From positions 1,364,001 through 1,428,000 of the forward strand of contig NZ_CP106798.1 in NCBI RefSeq assembly GCF_025642155.1: 64,000 bases of DNA, given 5' to 3'. The translations under genes were made by a program, and so were the position numbers. Shown one piece after another: positions 8,534 to 18,222 of this stretch; the first letter of the stretch is position 1; each line of letters starts with the position of its first letter. The notes beneath the pieces were generated by a model. The model saw only the letters and a program-made list of their open reading frames with translations, was not told the origin of the DNA and did not search any database. This stretch comes from Streptomyces sp. HUAS 15-9. Lineage in GTDB: Bacteria; Actinomycetota; Actinomycetes; Streptomycetales; Streptomycetaceae.

Positions 8534-11526
8534 TCAGCCGGCGCCCCGCTGCCGCAGCACCGATCCCGTTCTCCCCTTCACGGCCTCCAGCTGCGCGTGG
8601 ATCCGGCGCCGCAGATCGGCGACATGGCTGACGATGCCGACGCTGCGGTCCCGTTCGCGCAGGGAGTCGAGCACGTCGAGGACCTCGTCCAGGGTCTGGT
8701 CGTCCAGGCTGCCGAAGCCCTCGTCGATGAAGAGCGTGTCGAGGCGGACCCCGCCGGCCTCGTCCGTCACGACGTCCGCGAGACCGAGGGCGAGCGCGAG
8801 GGAGGCGAAGAACGTCTCGCCACCGGACAGCGTGGCCGTGTCCCGCTCGCGTCCGGTCCAGGCGTCGACCACATGCAGCCCGAGCCCGCTGCGGCCACGG
8901 CCGGTGCGGTCGTCGGAGTGGACGAGGGTGTAGCGGCCGGAGGACATGCGCCGCAGCCGTACGGTGGCCGCGGCGGCGACCTGTTCGAGACGGGCCGCGA
9001 GGACGTACGACTCCAGGCGCATCCTGCGTTCGTTGTCCGCCGAGGTGCCCGCGGTGAGGGCGGCCAGGCGGGCCACGCGGTCGTACTCCTCGCGCAGCGG
9101 CGCCAGCCGTCGTACGCCGTCGGTCGCCCGGGCGGAGAGCCGGTCGAGTTCGGCGCAGCAGCGGGCGGCCCAGTCGCGTGTGGAGGCCGCGTCGCGCAGC
9201 CGCTGGGCGGCGGCGGCCGCGTCCCCCTCGGCAGCTGCGAGGTCGGCGGCGGCTGCTGGGCGGCGGCCGCGGTGTCGGCCTCGGCGAGGACCGCGCGTAC
9301 GGCGGCCTCCTCGGACTGCCAGACGTCCAGGCGCCGCTGGAGCTCGCGGTGCTCCGCGTCGTCGAGGAGCGCCGCGGCCGCTGCCTGCGGGGTCTCGAAC
9401 CCGGCCCGGTAGGCGGCGTCGGCGAGGCGGGCGTCGGCGTCCTTGAGCCGCTGGGCGGTGTCCTCGGCGGCGCGCGCGGTGTCGGCCGCGTCGGTCAGCA
9501 GGGCGACCTGCCGCTCCAGCTGCGCGGCCCGAGCGGCCACGCTGCCGGCGGTGCCCCGTGCCTGCGCCAACTCCTCTTCCAGAGCGGCCCTTTCACGCTC
9601 CAGGGTGTCGCGCCGGGCGATCCGGGAGGCGGAGGCGACCTCGGCCCGCCGAAGCTCGGCCTGGCGGCGCTCGCGCTCGTGCTCGGCGCGCCGCAGCTCC
9701 TCGTGGGCGGGGTGCAGCGCGGAGGCGTCCCGACGGGCCTGTGTGTACGCGCGCTCCAGCTCGTCCGCCTCGGCGGCGAGCCGGGCCGTGGGCGCGTCGC
9801 CCGCCTCGGCGGTCGCGGCGGCCAGGGCTTCCCGTACGACGCCCAGGCGCCGCTCGGCTTCGGCGCGCTGCTCGTCGGCGTGCCGGGAGGCGGCCAGGGC
9901 GCGGTCCTCGGCCTCGCGGTCGACGTGCCCGGCGACCTTGCGGGCGGGCGCCGGGTGTTCGGTGGCCCCGCAGACGGCGCACGGGTCACCGTCGGTGAGG
10001 CTCGCGGCGAGTTCGGCGGCGATGCCGTTCAGGCGCTGTTCCTTGAGGTCGAGCCAGTGGGCACGGGTCTGAAGTGCCTGGCGCTCGGCGGCGAGCACCC
10101 GCTGGTGGGCCCCCTCGGTGTCACCGGCCAGCTGGTCGCGCATCCGGGCCGCGCCCAGCCGCCGCCGCGCGGGATCGCGCTGTACGGCGAGTTGCTCGGA
10201 GCGGGTGGCGGCCTCCTGTGCGGAGTCGATCCGGGCCTGCAGTCCCGCGCGCGTGTCATCCCATTCGGCGAGCCAGCCCGCGGCCTCCCGCAGCACGTCC
10301 TCGTCGGCGCGCTCCTGTCGGTCCAGTCCGGCCCGCTCGTCGGCGATCTCGGCGAGCCGCTGTTCCGCGCGGCGGGCCGATTCCAGGCCGCCCAGCTCCT
10401 CGGCGGCCCGGCGGGCGGCGGCGGCCAGCCCGGCGGGACCGGCGTCCGTGAAGGTCTCCGGCAGCGGTCCACGCGCGCGTGCCTCGGCGGCGGCCGCTGC
10501 CCGGTGTTCGGCGTCGGCGGCCTCCCGCAGTTCCAGGGCCGGCGCCACCGTTTCCGCCTTGCGACCCCGCTCCATCCGCGTCTGCGTCTCGCGGTGGGCC
10601 CCGGACCGCTCCTCCAGCCGCGCCGCCCGCTGCCGCGCCTCGGTGAACCTGCCCTGCAGCCGCGCCAGTTCGCGTACGTCGGCCAGCGCGCGGTCGGCGG
10701 AGGCCTGGGCGGACTCGGCGGCGGTGAGGCGGCAGTGGGCGAGGGTGAGCCGTTCCCGGGCGGTGCTGCGGGCGATGGCCGCGGCGCCCAGTACGGCCTC
10801 GGCCAGGCCCGGCTCGCCCGGGGCCAGTTGGGGCAGCGGCATGGCGTCGCCCGCCTCCTGCTGCATGCGGTGCGCGTCGGCCAGCAGCCCGGCGTCGCCG
10901 TCGCGCACCTGCGCCTCCGTGGCACGCCTGCGTTCGGCGAGGCGCTTTTCCACCTCGGCGAAGCGGCGGGTGTCGAAGAGGCGGCCCAGCAGCTTGCCAC
11001 GGGCCTCGGCGTCGGCCCGCAGGAAGCGCGCGAAGTCGCCCTGGGGCAGCAGGACGACCTGGCAGAACTGCTCACGGCTCATGCCGAGAAGCTGCTCGAA
11101 CTCGGCACCGATCTCCTGGTGCGAGCGGCTGAGGTTCTTCCAGGCGCGGGCCGGCACGTCGTACTCGCGCAGCAGGCTCTGGGCCTTGTCCGTCGTCGTA
11201 CCGGAGCCCCGCCTCTTGGGCCGCTCCCACGGTGGCTGCCGGGTGACCTCCAACCGCCGTCCGGCGACGGTCAGTTCTAGGCGGACCTCGGTACGGGTGC
11301 CCGCGTCGGCGTGGTCGCTGCGCAGGGAGAGGCCCTGGCCGGTCTGCCGGGCCCCGGGCACGGAACCGTAGAGCGCGTAGCACACGGCGTCCAGGACGGA
11401 GGTCTTTCCGGCGCCCGTCGGCCCGTGCAGCAGGAAGAGCCCGGCGGCGGAGAGGGCGTCGAAGTCGACGCTCTGGCTGCTGCCGAAGGGACCGAAGGCG
11501 GTCACATCGAGCCGGTGCAGCCTCAC
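8534..11526 (-). pseudogene. sbcC: SbcC ATPase/nuclease subunit, interrupted by a one-base frameshift
   Basis: SbcC is the SMC-like ATPase of the SbcCD complex, which opens DNA hairpins and trims blocked ends. The start is GTG 11526, which overlaps the sbcD stop (GTGA). The first part has Walker A (GPTGAGKTSVLDAVCYALYG), long coiled coils and a zinc hook CAVC. Near 9250-9258 the frame shifts: adding one base in the GGCGGCGGCTGCTGGG run restores a continuous 997-residue product. The C-terminal part, in the other frame, has the ABC signature LSGGETFFASLALALG and Walker B (LDTLFIDEGFGSLD). Without correction the protein would lose the signature and Walker B and be inactive. Either a real null allele or a sequencing error. 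Confidence 0.85.
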
Positions 11527-12686
11527 CGCGCCACCTCCCGTACGACGTCGTCCGCGCGCACCGCGTCGAACGCGTCGCGGAGCACCGCCCGCTCCCGTTC
11601 GTCGGGACCGCCACCTCGGACATGGGCCACGAAGTCCTGGGCGATCTCCTGGTCGCTGCGGCCCGCGAGGCGTCCGGCGTACGACACGTCGGGGTCGTCC
11701 GGGGCGCGCTCCGGGGCGAAGACGAGGCTGAGCGCGTGCGGGAAGCGCTCGGTGAGCCGGGCCATGGGGTCGGCGGGGCGGACCGGGTCGGTGAGCGTCG
11801 CCTCCACCCAGGCGTCCTCGTGCCGGGCGAGGCCCGGGTCGGCGAGGAGTTCCTGCAGCGTCCCGCCGATCCGGGCCAGCGGCCGCGGGACCGGGCAGTC
11901 GACGCGCTCGGCGCCGATCGAGCCGTCGGCGCCGAGGTCGACGAGCCACATGCTCTTGCGGTGGTCCGTCTCCGAGAAGGAGTAGGCGAGCGGGGAGCCC
12001 GAGTAGCGCACGCGCTCGGTGATGGTCTGGGAGCCGTGCAGATGCCCCAGGGCGACGTAGTCGACGCCGTCGAAGACCCCGGCCGGTACGGCGGCGACTC
12101 CACCCACGGTGATGTCCCGTTCGCTGTCGCTGGCCTCGCCCCCGGTGACGAAGGCGTGCGCGAGGACGACGGAGCGGGTGTGGCGCGGACGTGCGGCGAG
12201 GTCGGCGCGGACGCGGTCCATGGCGGCCGCGAGCACGCTCTCGTGACCCGCCTTCTCGACCCCGAACTCGTCCTTCACCAGGGCGGGTTCGAGATACGGC
12301 AGTCCGTAGAAGGCCACGTCCCCGAAGGCGTCCGCCAGCACGACCGGCGTGCCGCAGGCGGCCGGCTCGGTGCGCAGATGGATGCCGGCCCGCCCGATGA
12401 GACCGGCGCCGACGCCGAGCCGGCGGGCCGAGTCGTGGTTGCCGGAGATCATCACCGTGGGGACGCCCAGTGCCGCGAGCCGGTGCAGGGCGTCGTCGAA
12501 GAGTTCGACGGCGGCGAGCGGAGGCACCGCGCGGTCGTACACGTCTCCCGACACGACCACCGCGTCCACCTCGTGCTCGCGCACGGTGGTGACGAGGTGA
12601 CCGATGAACTCCGCCTGGGCGCCCAGCATGTTCACGCGGTGGAACGCCCGGCCCAGATGCCAGTCGGACGTGTGCAGCAATCTCAA
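11523..12686 (-). CDS. sbcD: SbcD nuclease subunit of SbcCD
   Basis: 387 residues. Mre11-type phosphoesterase motifs are all visible: HTSDWHLGR near the start, SGDVYDRAVPP, SGNHDSARRLG, VVLAHAFV and GHLHGSQ. It pairs with SbcC as a Mn-dependent nuclease. The start is TTG 12686, chosen because the protein should begin MRLLHTSDWH and a GGAG box lies 7 nt upstream; the longer frame from 12767 adds a basic tail unlike the family. The gene overlaps sbcC by 4 nt, so the two are translationally coupled. Confidence 0.9.
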   Translation of the reverse strand: MRLLHTSDWHLGRAFHRVNMLGAQAEFIGHLVTTVREHEVDAVVVSGDVYDRAVPPLAAVELFDDALHRLAALGVPTVMISGNHDSARRLGVGAGLIGRAGIHLRTEPAACGTPVVLADAFGDVAFYGLPYLEPALVKDEFGVEKAGHESVLAAAMDRVRADLAARPRHTRSVVLAHAFVTGGEASDSERDITVGGVAAVPAGVFDGVDYVALGHLHGSQTITERVRYSGSPLAYSFSETDHRKSMWLVDLGADGSIGAERVDCPVPRPLARIGGTLQELLADPGLARHEDAWVEATLTDPVRPADPMARLTERFPHALSLVFAPERAPDDPDVSYAGRLAGRSDQEIAQDFVAHVRGGGPDERERAVLRDAFDAVRADDVVREVAR

Positions 12687-12965
12687 GAAACCGCTCCGCC
12701 CCGCACGCTTCCCCCTTCGACGCCCCTCGGACCAGCACCCGACCGGCAACAGGCGCGCGGTCGGCACCCACCACGCTAACGCCTCTGGGTGCCTGATCCA
12801 TCACGGACCTCGATGCGTCACTCACATCCGGTGGTATATGACCCGATACATCCGCGATGATCCGAGCAGGCGTAGTGTGACCAGGAAATTGATATCCGCA
12901 CCTTTTACGCCCCTCGGATGAGACGCTGTACAAGCGGATCCGTGGGCTGGAGGCGACCAAGAGCG

Positions 12966-14300
12966 ATGGCACGAGAGAAGGAAGGGAAACGACCCCGGCA
13001 GCCGCACCTTCCCGACCTGCAGTTGCGTCTGCGTGCCGAGCTGGGCCGGATCGACGACCAGTTGCGCTCCCTGCTCGACGCCATGGACCGGCTGCAGGGC
13101 CTGCTGGACGCGGTGGTGGCCATCAGCCGGGAGATGGAGCTGCCCGCGGTGCTGGACCGCATCGTGACCACCGCCATGGACCTGGTCGGCGCCCGCTACG
13201 GAGCGCTCGGCGTACTCGACGAGAACGGAGAGTGCCTGAAGCGGTTCATCACCGCCGGCCTGTCCGAGCAGGAGCGCGCCGACCTGTCCGGGACCGACCC
13301 GCCGCGCGGTCTGGGTGTCCTCGGCCATCTGATCCGCCATCCCGGGCCCCTGCGGGTCACCAGCATCCAAAGCCATCCGGCCTCCGTCGGCTACCCGCCC
13401 GGCCACCCTCGTATGCGCACCCTGCTCGGCGTCGCCATCACCGTCCGCGGCGAGATCTACGGCGACCTCTACCTCTCGGAGCGGCACGACGGGCTGCCCT
13501 TCGACACCCACGACGAGAACGTCCTGGTCGCCCTGGCCAGCGCCGCCGGTATCGCCATCGAGAACGTCCGCCTGTTCGAACAGGTGCGCGTCGGAGCCGA
13601 GCAGTTCCAGCGGCTTCTGCTGCCGACACTCCCCGACCTGCGGCCCTTCACCGCCGCCGCCATCTACCGGCCCGCCGCCGAGCCCAGTCAGGTCGGCGGG
13701 GACTGGTACGACGCCGTCCCGCTGCCCGACAACGTCGTGGCCGTCGTCATCGGTGACGTGGTCGGCCACGATCTGCGGGCCGCCGCCGCCATGGCCTCCA
13801 CCCGCAACATGCTGCGTGCGCTGCTCTTCGACCGGGGCCATACGCCCGGCGCGGTCCTCGCCCGGCTCGACCGCACCCTGCAGGCCATCACGAACAATCC
13901 CGTCACCACCACCACACTGGCGCGCATCGAGCCGGAAGGACCGGGCTGGCGACTGCACTGGAGCACCGCGGGCCATGTCCCGCCCCTGCTGATCACCCCG
14001 GAGCGGAAGGCGGAATACCTGTTCGCCGAGCCCGGGCTGCCGCTGGGCGTCGACCCCGAGCAGCCGCGCCCCGACCACTCCCGCTTCCTGCCCGCGGACG
14101 CCACCGTGGTCTTCTTCACCGACGGGCTGGTCGAGGATCCGCACCGTTCCATCGACGCGAGTCTGAACGCCCTCGCCGCACTCGCCGGCGCGCACGCCCA
14201 TCTGCCCCTGCGGGAGTTCGTTCAGGTGCTCGCCGATCAGCACCCCAGTGACGGACACGACGACATGGCGATCCTCGCCCTGCGCACCCCGTCCGCCTGA
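12966..14300 (+). CDS. GAF domain plus PP2C-type (SpoIIE-like) protein phosphatase
   Basis: 444 residues. A short coiled coil (residues about 20-50) leads into a GAF sensor domain (about 50-205) and a SpoIIE/PP2C phosphatase domain (about 215-440). Metal-binding aspartates are visible in GGDWYDAV, VIGDVVGHD, FTDGLVE and GHDDMAIL. Such proteins dephosphorylate anti-anti-sigma factors in partner-switching stress pathways; Streptomyces has dozens. No membrane segment is present. It is divergent from sbcD and is followed by a MASE1 membrane protein 118 nt downstream, possibly a signalling partner. Confidence 0.88.
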   Translation: MAREKEGKRPRQPHLPDLQLRLRAELGRIDDQLRSLLDAMDRLQGLLDAVVAISREMELPAVLDRIVTTAMDLVGARYGALGVLDENGECLKRFITAGLSEQERADLSGTDPPRGLGVLGHLIRHPGPLRVTSIQSHPASVGYPPGHPRMRTLLGVAITVRGEIYGDLYLSERHDGLPFDTHDENVLVALASAAGIAIENVRLFEQVRVGAEQFQRLLLPTLPDLRPFTAAAIYRPAAEPSQVGGDWYDAVPLPDNVVAVVIGDVVGHDLRAAAAMASTRNMLRALLFDRGHTPGAVLARLDRTLQAITNNPVTTTTLARIEPEGPGWRLHWSTAGHVPPLLITPERKAEYLFAEPGLPLGVDPEQPRPDHSRFLPADATVVFFTDGLVEDPHRSIDASLNALAALAGAHAHLPLREFVQVLADQHPSDGHDDMAILALRTPSA

Positions 14301-14418
14301 CCCCCGGACGGCCCGCCGGTCGCCGGTGCCGGACCGGTCGGCTCGGGCGTGCCGTGGAAGATCCGAGGGATCGGACGGATGATGGACCTCGTGGCGATGT
14401 CGATGCGGAGGTCGCCCG

Positions 14419-15441
14419 ATGAGTGTCGAGCGGCGTGACCGACTCCGGCACGGTGGCCTGGCCGTCCTGGAGATCTGCGTGGTCGCCGGGCTGTACTTCG
14501 GCTCGGCCGAGCTGGGGCTGCTCCAGCAGCTGGTGCGCAGCCAGATCACCCCGCTGTGGCCGCCGACCGGTATCGCCCTGGCGAGCCTGCTCCTGCGCGG
14601 CCCCCGGGTCTGGCCCGGGATCGCCATCGGCGCCTTCCTCGTCAACATCACGCTCGGGCCGACCGCCCTGGCCGTGCTCGCGATCGCGTCGGGCAACACC
14701 CTCGCGCCCATCTGCTCCTACGTGCTGCTCCGTCGCGTGGATTTCCATGTCGAAATGGACCGTCTGCGGGATGCGCTGGCGCTGATCCTTCTCGGTGCGT
14801 TCGCCGGGATGCTGGTCAGCTCGACGATCGGCAGCGGGACCCTGCGCCTGGCCGGAGTGCTGGGCCCCGACGACTTCTGGCCGGCGTGGTCGGTCTGGTG
14901 GACCGGCGACGCGATGGGTGTCCTGGTGGTCGCGCCGGTCCTGCTCGTACTCCGCTCGGCGCGCCTGCCGAGGGACGTGCCGCCGTCCCGTTGGGCGGAG
15001 GCGCTGCTCCTGGTCGCGGCCACGGCCGGCCTCGGTCTGCTCGAAACGGGTCGCGCGCCGCTGCTGTTCCTCGGCTTCCCCCTGCTGATCTGGGCGGCCT
15101 TCCGCTTCCAGCTGGCCGGGGCCGCGCCCTGCGCACTGGCGATCTCGACCTTCGCGATCATCGCGGCCACCCGGGGGTCGGGCCCGTTCGCCGGTCACGA
15201 CCTGCTCACCAACATGATCACTCTGCAGGCGTTCAACGCCTCCACCGCGCTGACCGCGCTGCTGCTCTCGGCAGCCGTCGCCGAACGCAACCAGACCCAG
15301 CTGGAGATCGCGCACGCCTGCGGGCAGCTCGCCGGGATGGTGACCAGGATCGCCACCGGTGATCACCGCCCGACACGCCCCGACGGCCAGGGCCGGAGCC
15401 GGAACGAGGAACACGGCGAACAGACCCCGAAACCGGTGTGA
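14419..15441 (+). CDS. MASE1-domain integral membrane protein
   Basis: 340 residues with about eight hydrophobic helices forming a MASE1 sensor (LWPPTGIALASLLLRGPRVW near residue 45; WWTGDAMGVLVVAPVLL). MASE1 usually senses an unknown signal for an attached kinase or cyclase; here no output domain follows, only a short polar tail, so it may act with the adjacent GAF-phosphatase. GGAGG lies 7 nt before ATG 14419. Confidence 0.82.
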   Translation: MSVERRDRLRHGGLAVLEICVVAGLYFGSAELGLLQQLVRSQITPLWPPTGIALASLLLRGPRVWPGIAIGAFLVNITLGPTALAVLAIASGNTLAPICSYVLLRRVDFHVEMDRLRDALALILLGAFAGMLVSSTIGSGTLRLAGVLGPDDFWPAWSVWWTGDAMGVLVVAPVLLVLRSARLPRDVPPSRWAEALLLVAATAGLGLLETGRAPLLFLGFPLLIWAAFRFQLAGAAPCALAISTFAIIAATRGSGPFAGHDLLTNMITLQAFNASTALTALLLSAAVAERNQTQLEIAHACGQLAGMVTRIATGDHRPTRPDGQGRSRNEEHGEQTPKPV

Positions 15442-15462
15442 TCACGCCTCACGCGGTACGCG

Positions 15463-16089
15463 TCACGCGTCCCCGTAGGCCTCCCCGCCCAGTTCGAACC
15501 CCGCCGTCCCCGCGGTGGCGTCGGCCAGCCAGGCGCGGAAGGCGTCCACGTCGGCGTCCGGCAGGCCGATCTCGATGGTGACCGCCTCGCCGTAGCGCAC
15601 GTCGCGCACCTCGCGTCCGGTCGCGCGCAGGTCGTTCTGCACCTTGCCCGCGCGCAGGTGGTCCACGGTCACCGTGGCCAGCCTGAAACGGCGCCGGGTG
15701 AGTGTGCCGAGCGCGTCCAGGGCCTCGCCGACCGCTCCGCCGTAGGCCCGGATGAGGCCGCCCGCGCCGAGCTTGACCCCGCCGAAGTAGCGGGTGACGA
15801 CGGCGACGACGTACCGCATGTCGCGGCGCAGCAGCATCTGCAGCATCGGGACGCCGGCCGTGCCGCCCGGTTCGCCGTCGTCGCTGGCCTTCTGGGTCGA
15901 GGCATCGGCGCCGATGACGTAAGCCCAGCAGTTGTGGGTGGCGTCCGCGTGCTCCTTGCGGATCGCGGCGATGAAGTCCTGGGCCTCCTGCTCGGTGGCC
16001 GCCGGGGCGAGGGCGCACAGGAATCGGGAGCGGTTGACCTCTGTCTCGTGCACGCCGGCGTGGGCGACGGTGCGGTACTCGTCCTGCAT
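15463..16089 (-). CDS. YigZ/IMPACT family protein
   Basis: 208 residues. The N-terminal IMPACT-type (UPF0029) domain shows NRSRFLCAL, SDDGEPGGTAGVPML and VTRYFGGVKLGAGGLIRAYG, and a C-terminal DUF1949-like half follows. The bacterial function is uncertain; ribosome or nucleic-acid association has been proposed for the family. It converges on the MASE1 gene and lies 36 nt upstream of the start of the minus-strand SixA-type gene, in the same transcription sense. Confidence 0.87.
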   Translation of the reverse strand: MQDEYRTVAHAGVHETEVNRSRFLCALAPAATEQEAQDFIAAIRKEHADATHNCWAYVIGADASTQKASDDGEPGGTAGVPMLQMLLRRDMRYVVAVVTRYFGGVKLGAGGLIRAYGGAVGEALDALGTLTRRRFRLATVTVDHLRAGKVQNDLRATGREVRDVRYGEAVTIEIGLPDADVDAFRAWLADATAGTAGFELGGEAYGDA

Positions 16090-16125
16090 CCGGACAGCCT
16101 ATGCGGACTCCTGCGGTGGTCCCGC

Positions 16126-16668
16126 CTACTCCTTCTTCCCCCGCGACACGATCACCGAGGTCAGCAGCGCCGTACCCGGGCCGAGCGCCTCCCAGCCGGT
16201 GCCGTGCCAGGCCAGGACCGCGATCGCGGAGGTCGGGAACTTCGTCCGCACCTGGTCCAGCGCATCGTCCAGGCCGTCGCCCGCGAGGTCGAGGACCAGT
16301 TCCTCCAGGCCCGGGTTGTGCCCGACCAGCAGGAGCGTCTCCACCTCGGGCGGCACCTCGCGCACGATGTCCAGCAGGTCCTGCGCGTCGGCCGCGTACA
16401 GCCGGCGGTCGTGCCGCACCGGAGGGGGCGTACCCCATTGGTCCGAGGCCAGTTCCCAGGTCTGGCGGGCGCGTACGGCGGTGGAGCACAGGGCGAGGTC
16501 GGGAAGGCAGTCGGCCTCGACGAGGGCGCGGCCGGCGGCCGGGGCGTCCCGGCGGCCGCGCGGTGCGAGCGGCCGCTGGTGGTCGGGGACGCCCTCGGGC
16601 CAGGCGGACTTGGCGTGCCGCAGGACGACCAGTCGGCGCAGCGGACCCGCTCCCGCGCGGGCGATCAC
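16126..16668 (-). CDS. SixA-type histidine phosphatase
   Basis: 180 residues. The catalytic RHG-like motif is VLRHAKSAW at the N terminus, with the second histidine in LLLVGHNPGLEEL. This is the compact SixA branch, which in enterobacteria dephosphorylates phosphohistidine on signalling or PTS proteins; the actinobacterial substrate is unknown. GTG 16668 overlaps the stop of the upstream gene in a GTGA junction, so it is co-translated with the CysRS-like protein. Confidence 0.85.
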   Translation of the reverse strand: MIARAGAGPLRRLVVLRHAKSAWPEGVPDHQRPLAPRGRRDAPAAGRALVEADCLPDLALCSTAVRARQTWELASDQWGTPPPVRHDRRLYAADAQDLLDIVREVPPEVETLLLVGHNPGLEELVLDLAGDGLDDALDQVRTKFPTSAIAVLAWHGTGWEALGPGTALLTSVIVSRGKKE

Positions 16669-17453
16669 GCGAGGGTCCCGAGGTCGCGGGCGAGGTCGAG
16701 GCCCAGCAGACGGTCGGTGTACGCGTAGGTCTCGAAGCGGGCGCCGTCCGGCAGGTCCGGGGCGGTCTCCACCCACCGCAGGACGTTGAGTACCTCGGGC
16801 ACGTCCAGATCGTCCTCCCATGCGGCCCGCAGCCGCCCTCGTACCTCGTCGGGAATCGGCCGCGACGGCCGGCGCGCCCAGGTGGCCACGGCCTGCCGCC
16901 AGCGCGCGAGCGTCCGCCCGGCCTCGTCGAGCGCGGCCGCGTCGAGTCGCACGGGGGTGGTGCGCGGGCCGGCCAGCAGGGCGAAGCGCAGGGCGAAGGG
17001 GTCGGAGAGCAGGCCCGGGAGATCGGCACAAGCAGCCGGGGACGACTCCCCTGCCCCGACGGCGGGGGTGCTTCCGGGCGACTCCCCCGCCCCCACGGCG
17101 GGAGCGACCCCGACCACGACCCCGTCCGCCGGCGCGGCACCGCCGTCCCCCACCACGTGCACGATCTGTGCCTCGCCGAGCCCGGAGGCGAGGTCGTGGG
17201 CGTCCTCGAAGGGGCGGATGCCGAGGGCCACGGCCGCCCCGCGGAGCTCGGCCTGGCGGCGGTGGCCGGTCAGCATCGCCCAGACGGGGGTGCCGCCGAG
17301 CTCCAGGGCCCGCACGAGGAGGTCGGCGACCAGGAGCACACGCAGGGATGAGGGGTCGAAGGCCGACGCATGCGCCTCGACCCGGGTCAGGCCCCGGCGG
17401 GCGGGGGCGGCGTCGACGGTCTCGCCGCTTCGGGCGTCGGTGATGCGCAGCAC
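16665..17453 (-). CDS. Degenerate CysRS/MshC-like protein lacking catalytic motifs
   Basis: 262 residues from GTG 17453. The overall pattern resembles cysteinyl-tRNA synthetase or MshC: an N-terminal LRITDARSGETVDA strand, a Rossmann-like LRVLLVADLLVRALELGG helix, LGIRPFEDAHDLA, and a C-terminal AAWEDDLDVPEVLNVLRWVE block matching the helical region of those enzymes. The HIGH-type motif, the zinc-binding cysteines and a KMSKS-like loop are absent, so aminoacylation or ligase activity is unlikely. It overlaps the SixA-type gene by 4 nt. The middle contains a GC-rich internal duplication. The remote homology is my reading and should be tested by profile search. Confidence 0.55.
   Translation of the reverse strand: MLRITDARSGETVDAAPARRGLTRVEAHASAFDPSSLRVLLVADLLVRALELGGTPVWAMLTGHRRQAELRGAAVALGIRPFEDAHDLASGLGEAQIVHVVGDGGAAPADGVVVGVAPAVGAGESPGSTPAVGAGESSPAACADLPGLLSDPFALRFALLAGPRTTPVRLDAAALDEAGRTLARWRQAVATWARRPSRPIPDEVRGRLRAAWEDDLDVPEVLNVLRWVETAPDLPDGARFETYAYTDRLLGLDLARDLGTLA
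17043..17104. repeat. 26-bp imperfect direct repeat inside the CysRS-like gene
   Basis: Two copies (17043-17068 and 17079-17104) of a C-run/G-run near-palindrome encode the repeated PAVGAGES peptide. The unit can fold into a stem, so it may be a mobile GC-rich repeat of a kind common in Streptomyces genomes. Confidence 0.55.
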
Positions 17454-17614
17454 GGGGCGAGCGTAGGCGGACGGAGGGCCGTACGCAGGCACTTGGTGCC
17501 GAATCCGGACACCGTGCCGCAAGATCGGGTACTCCTCCCGGCCGCGCGGGGGAATCGCGATCCGGCCCGAGCTGTTGCCGGGAGCACACATCCCCCAGCC
17601 CGAGGAGGCTCACC

Positions 17615-18022
17615 GTGTACGGCGACGAAGCGACGATCCGCAGGATCCTGACCGAGCTAGGTGACACCTGGGCGGTGGTCGGCCTGTCCGCGAACCGGCG
17701 GCGCGCGGCGTACGGCGTGGCGGAGATCCTCCAGCGGTTCGGCAAGCGTGTCGTCCCGGTGCACCCGAAGGCGGAGACGGTCCACGGCGAGCCCGGCTAC
17801 GCCTCGCTGGAGCACATCCCCTTCGAGGTGGACGTCGTCGATGTCTTCGTCAACGGTGACCTCGCCGGGCTCATCGCGGACCAGGCGGTCGCCAAGGGCG
17901 CGAAGGCCGTCTGGTTCCAGCTCGGAGTGGTCGACGACGACGCGTACAAAAGGACCCGAAACGCAGGGCTGGACATGGTCATGGACCGCTGCCCGGCGAT
18001 CGAAATTCCTACTCTTCGGTAG
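17615..18022 (+). CDS. CoA-binding domain protein
   Basis: 135 residues, a single CoA_binding Rossmann domain (TWAVVGLSANRRRAAYGVAE, VVPVHPKAETVHGE, VDVVDVFVN, KAVWFQLGVVDDDA). These small cytoplasmic proteins bind CoA or acyl-CoA; their biological role is not settled. The GTG start has a strong GAGGAGG site at 17602-17608. It is divergent from the CysRS-like gene. Near the C terminus codons become less GC-rich before a 200-nt AT-richer gap. Confidence 0.85.
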   Translation: MYGDEATIRRILTELGDTWAVVGLSANRRRAAYGVAEILQRFGKRVVPVHPKAETVHGEPGYASLEHIPFEVDVVDVFVNGDLAGLIADQAVAKGAKAVWFQLGVVDDDAYKRTRNAGLDMVMDRCPAIEIPTLR

Positions 18023-18222
18023 TTGTCGCGCGATCTTCGCGCAATACGCAACTGAATACACACATTCGTTATCAGCCGCTGACCTGTGTAAAGACCACCC
18101 CAACAGCAGCCCAAGCACTGGGTCAAAATTTGGGAAACGGTCTTTTGCGGCTCGCGAATGTCTCCCTAACCTGTGGCCTCTTGTCCGTTAAACCCGCGTA
18201 CAGATCTGAGAGGCCCCTTGAC

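Noticed and set aside
12687..12972. Minus-strand extension upstream of sbcD
   Set aside because: No family homology; it runs over the divergent promoter region and the start of the GAF-phosphatase gene.
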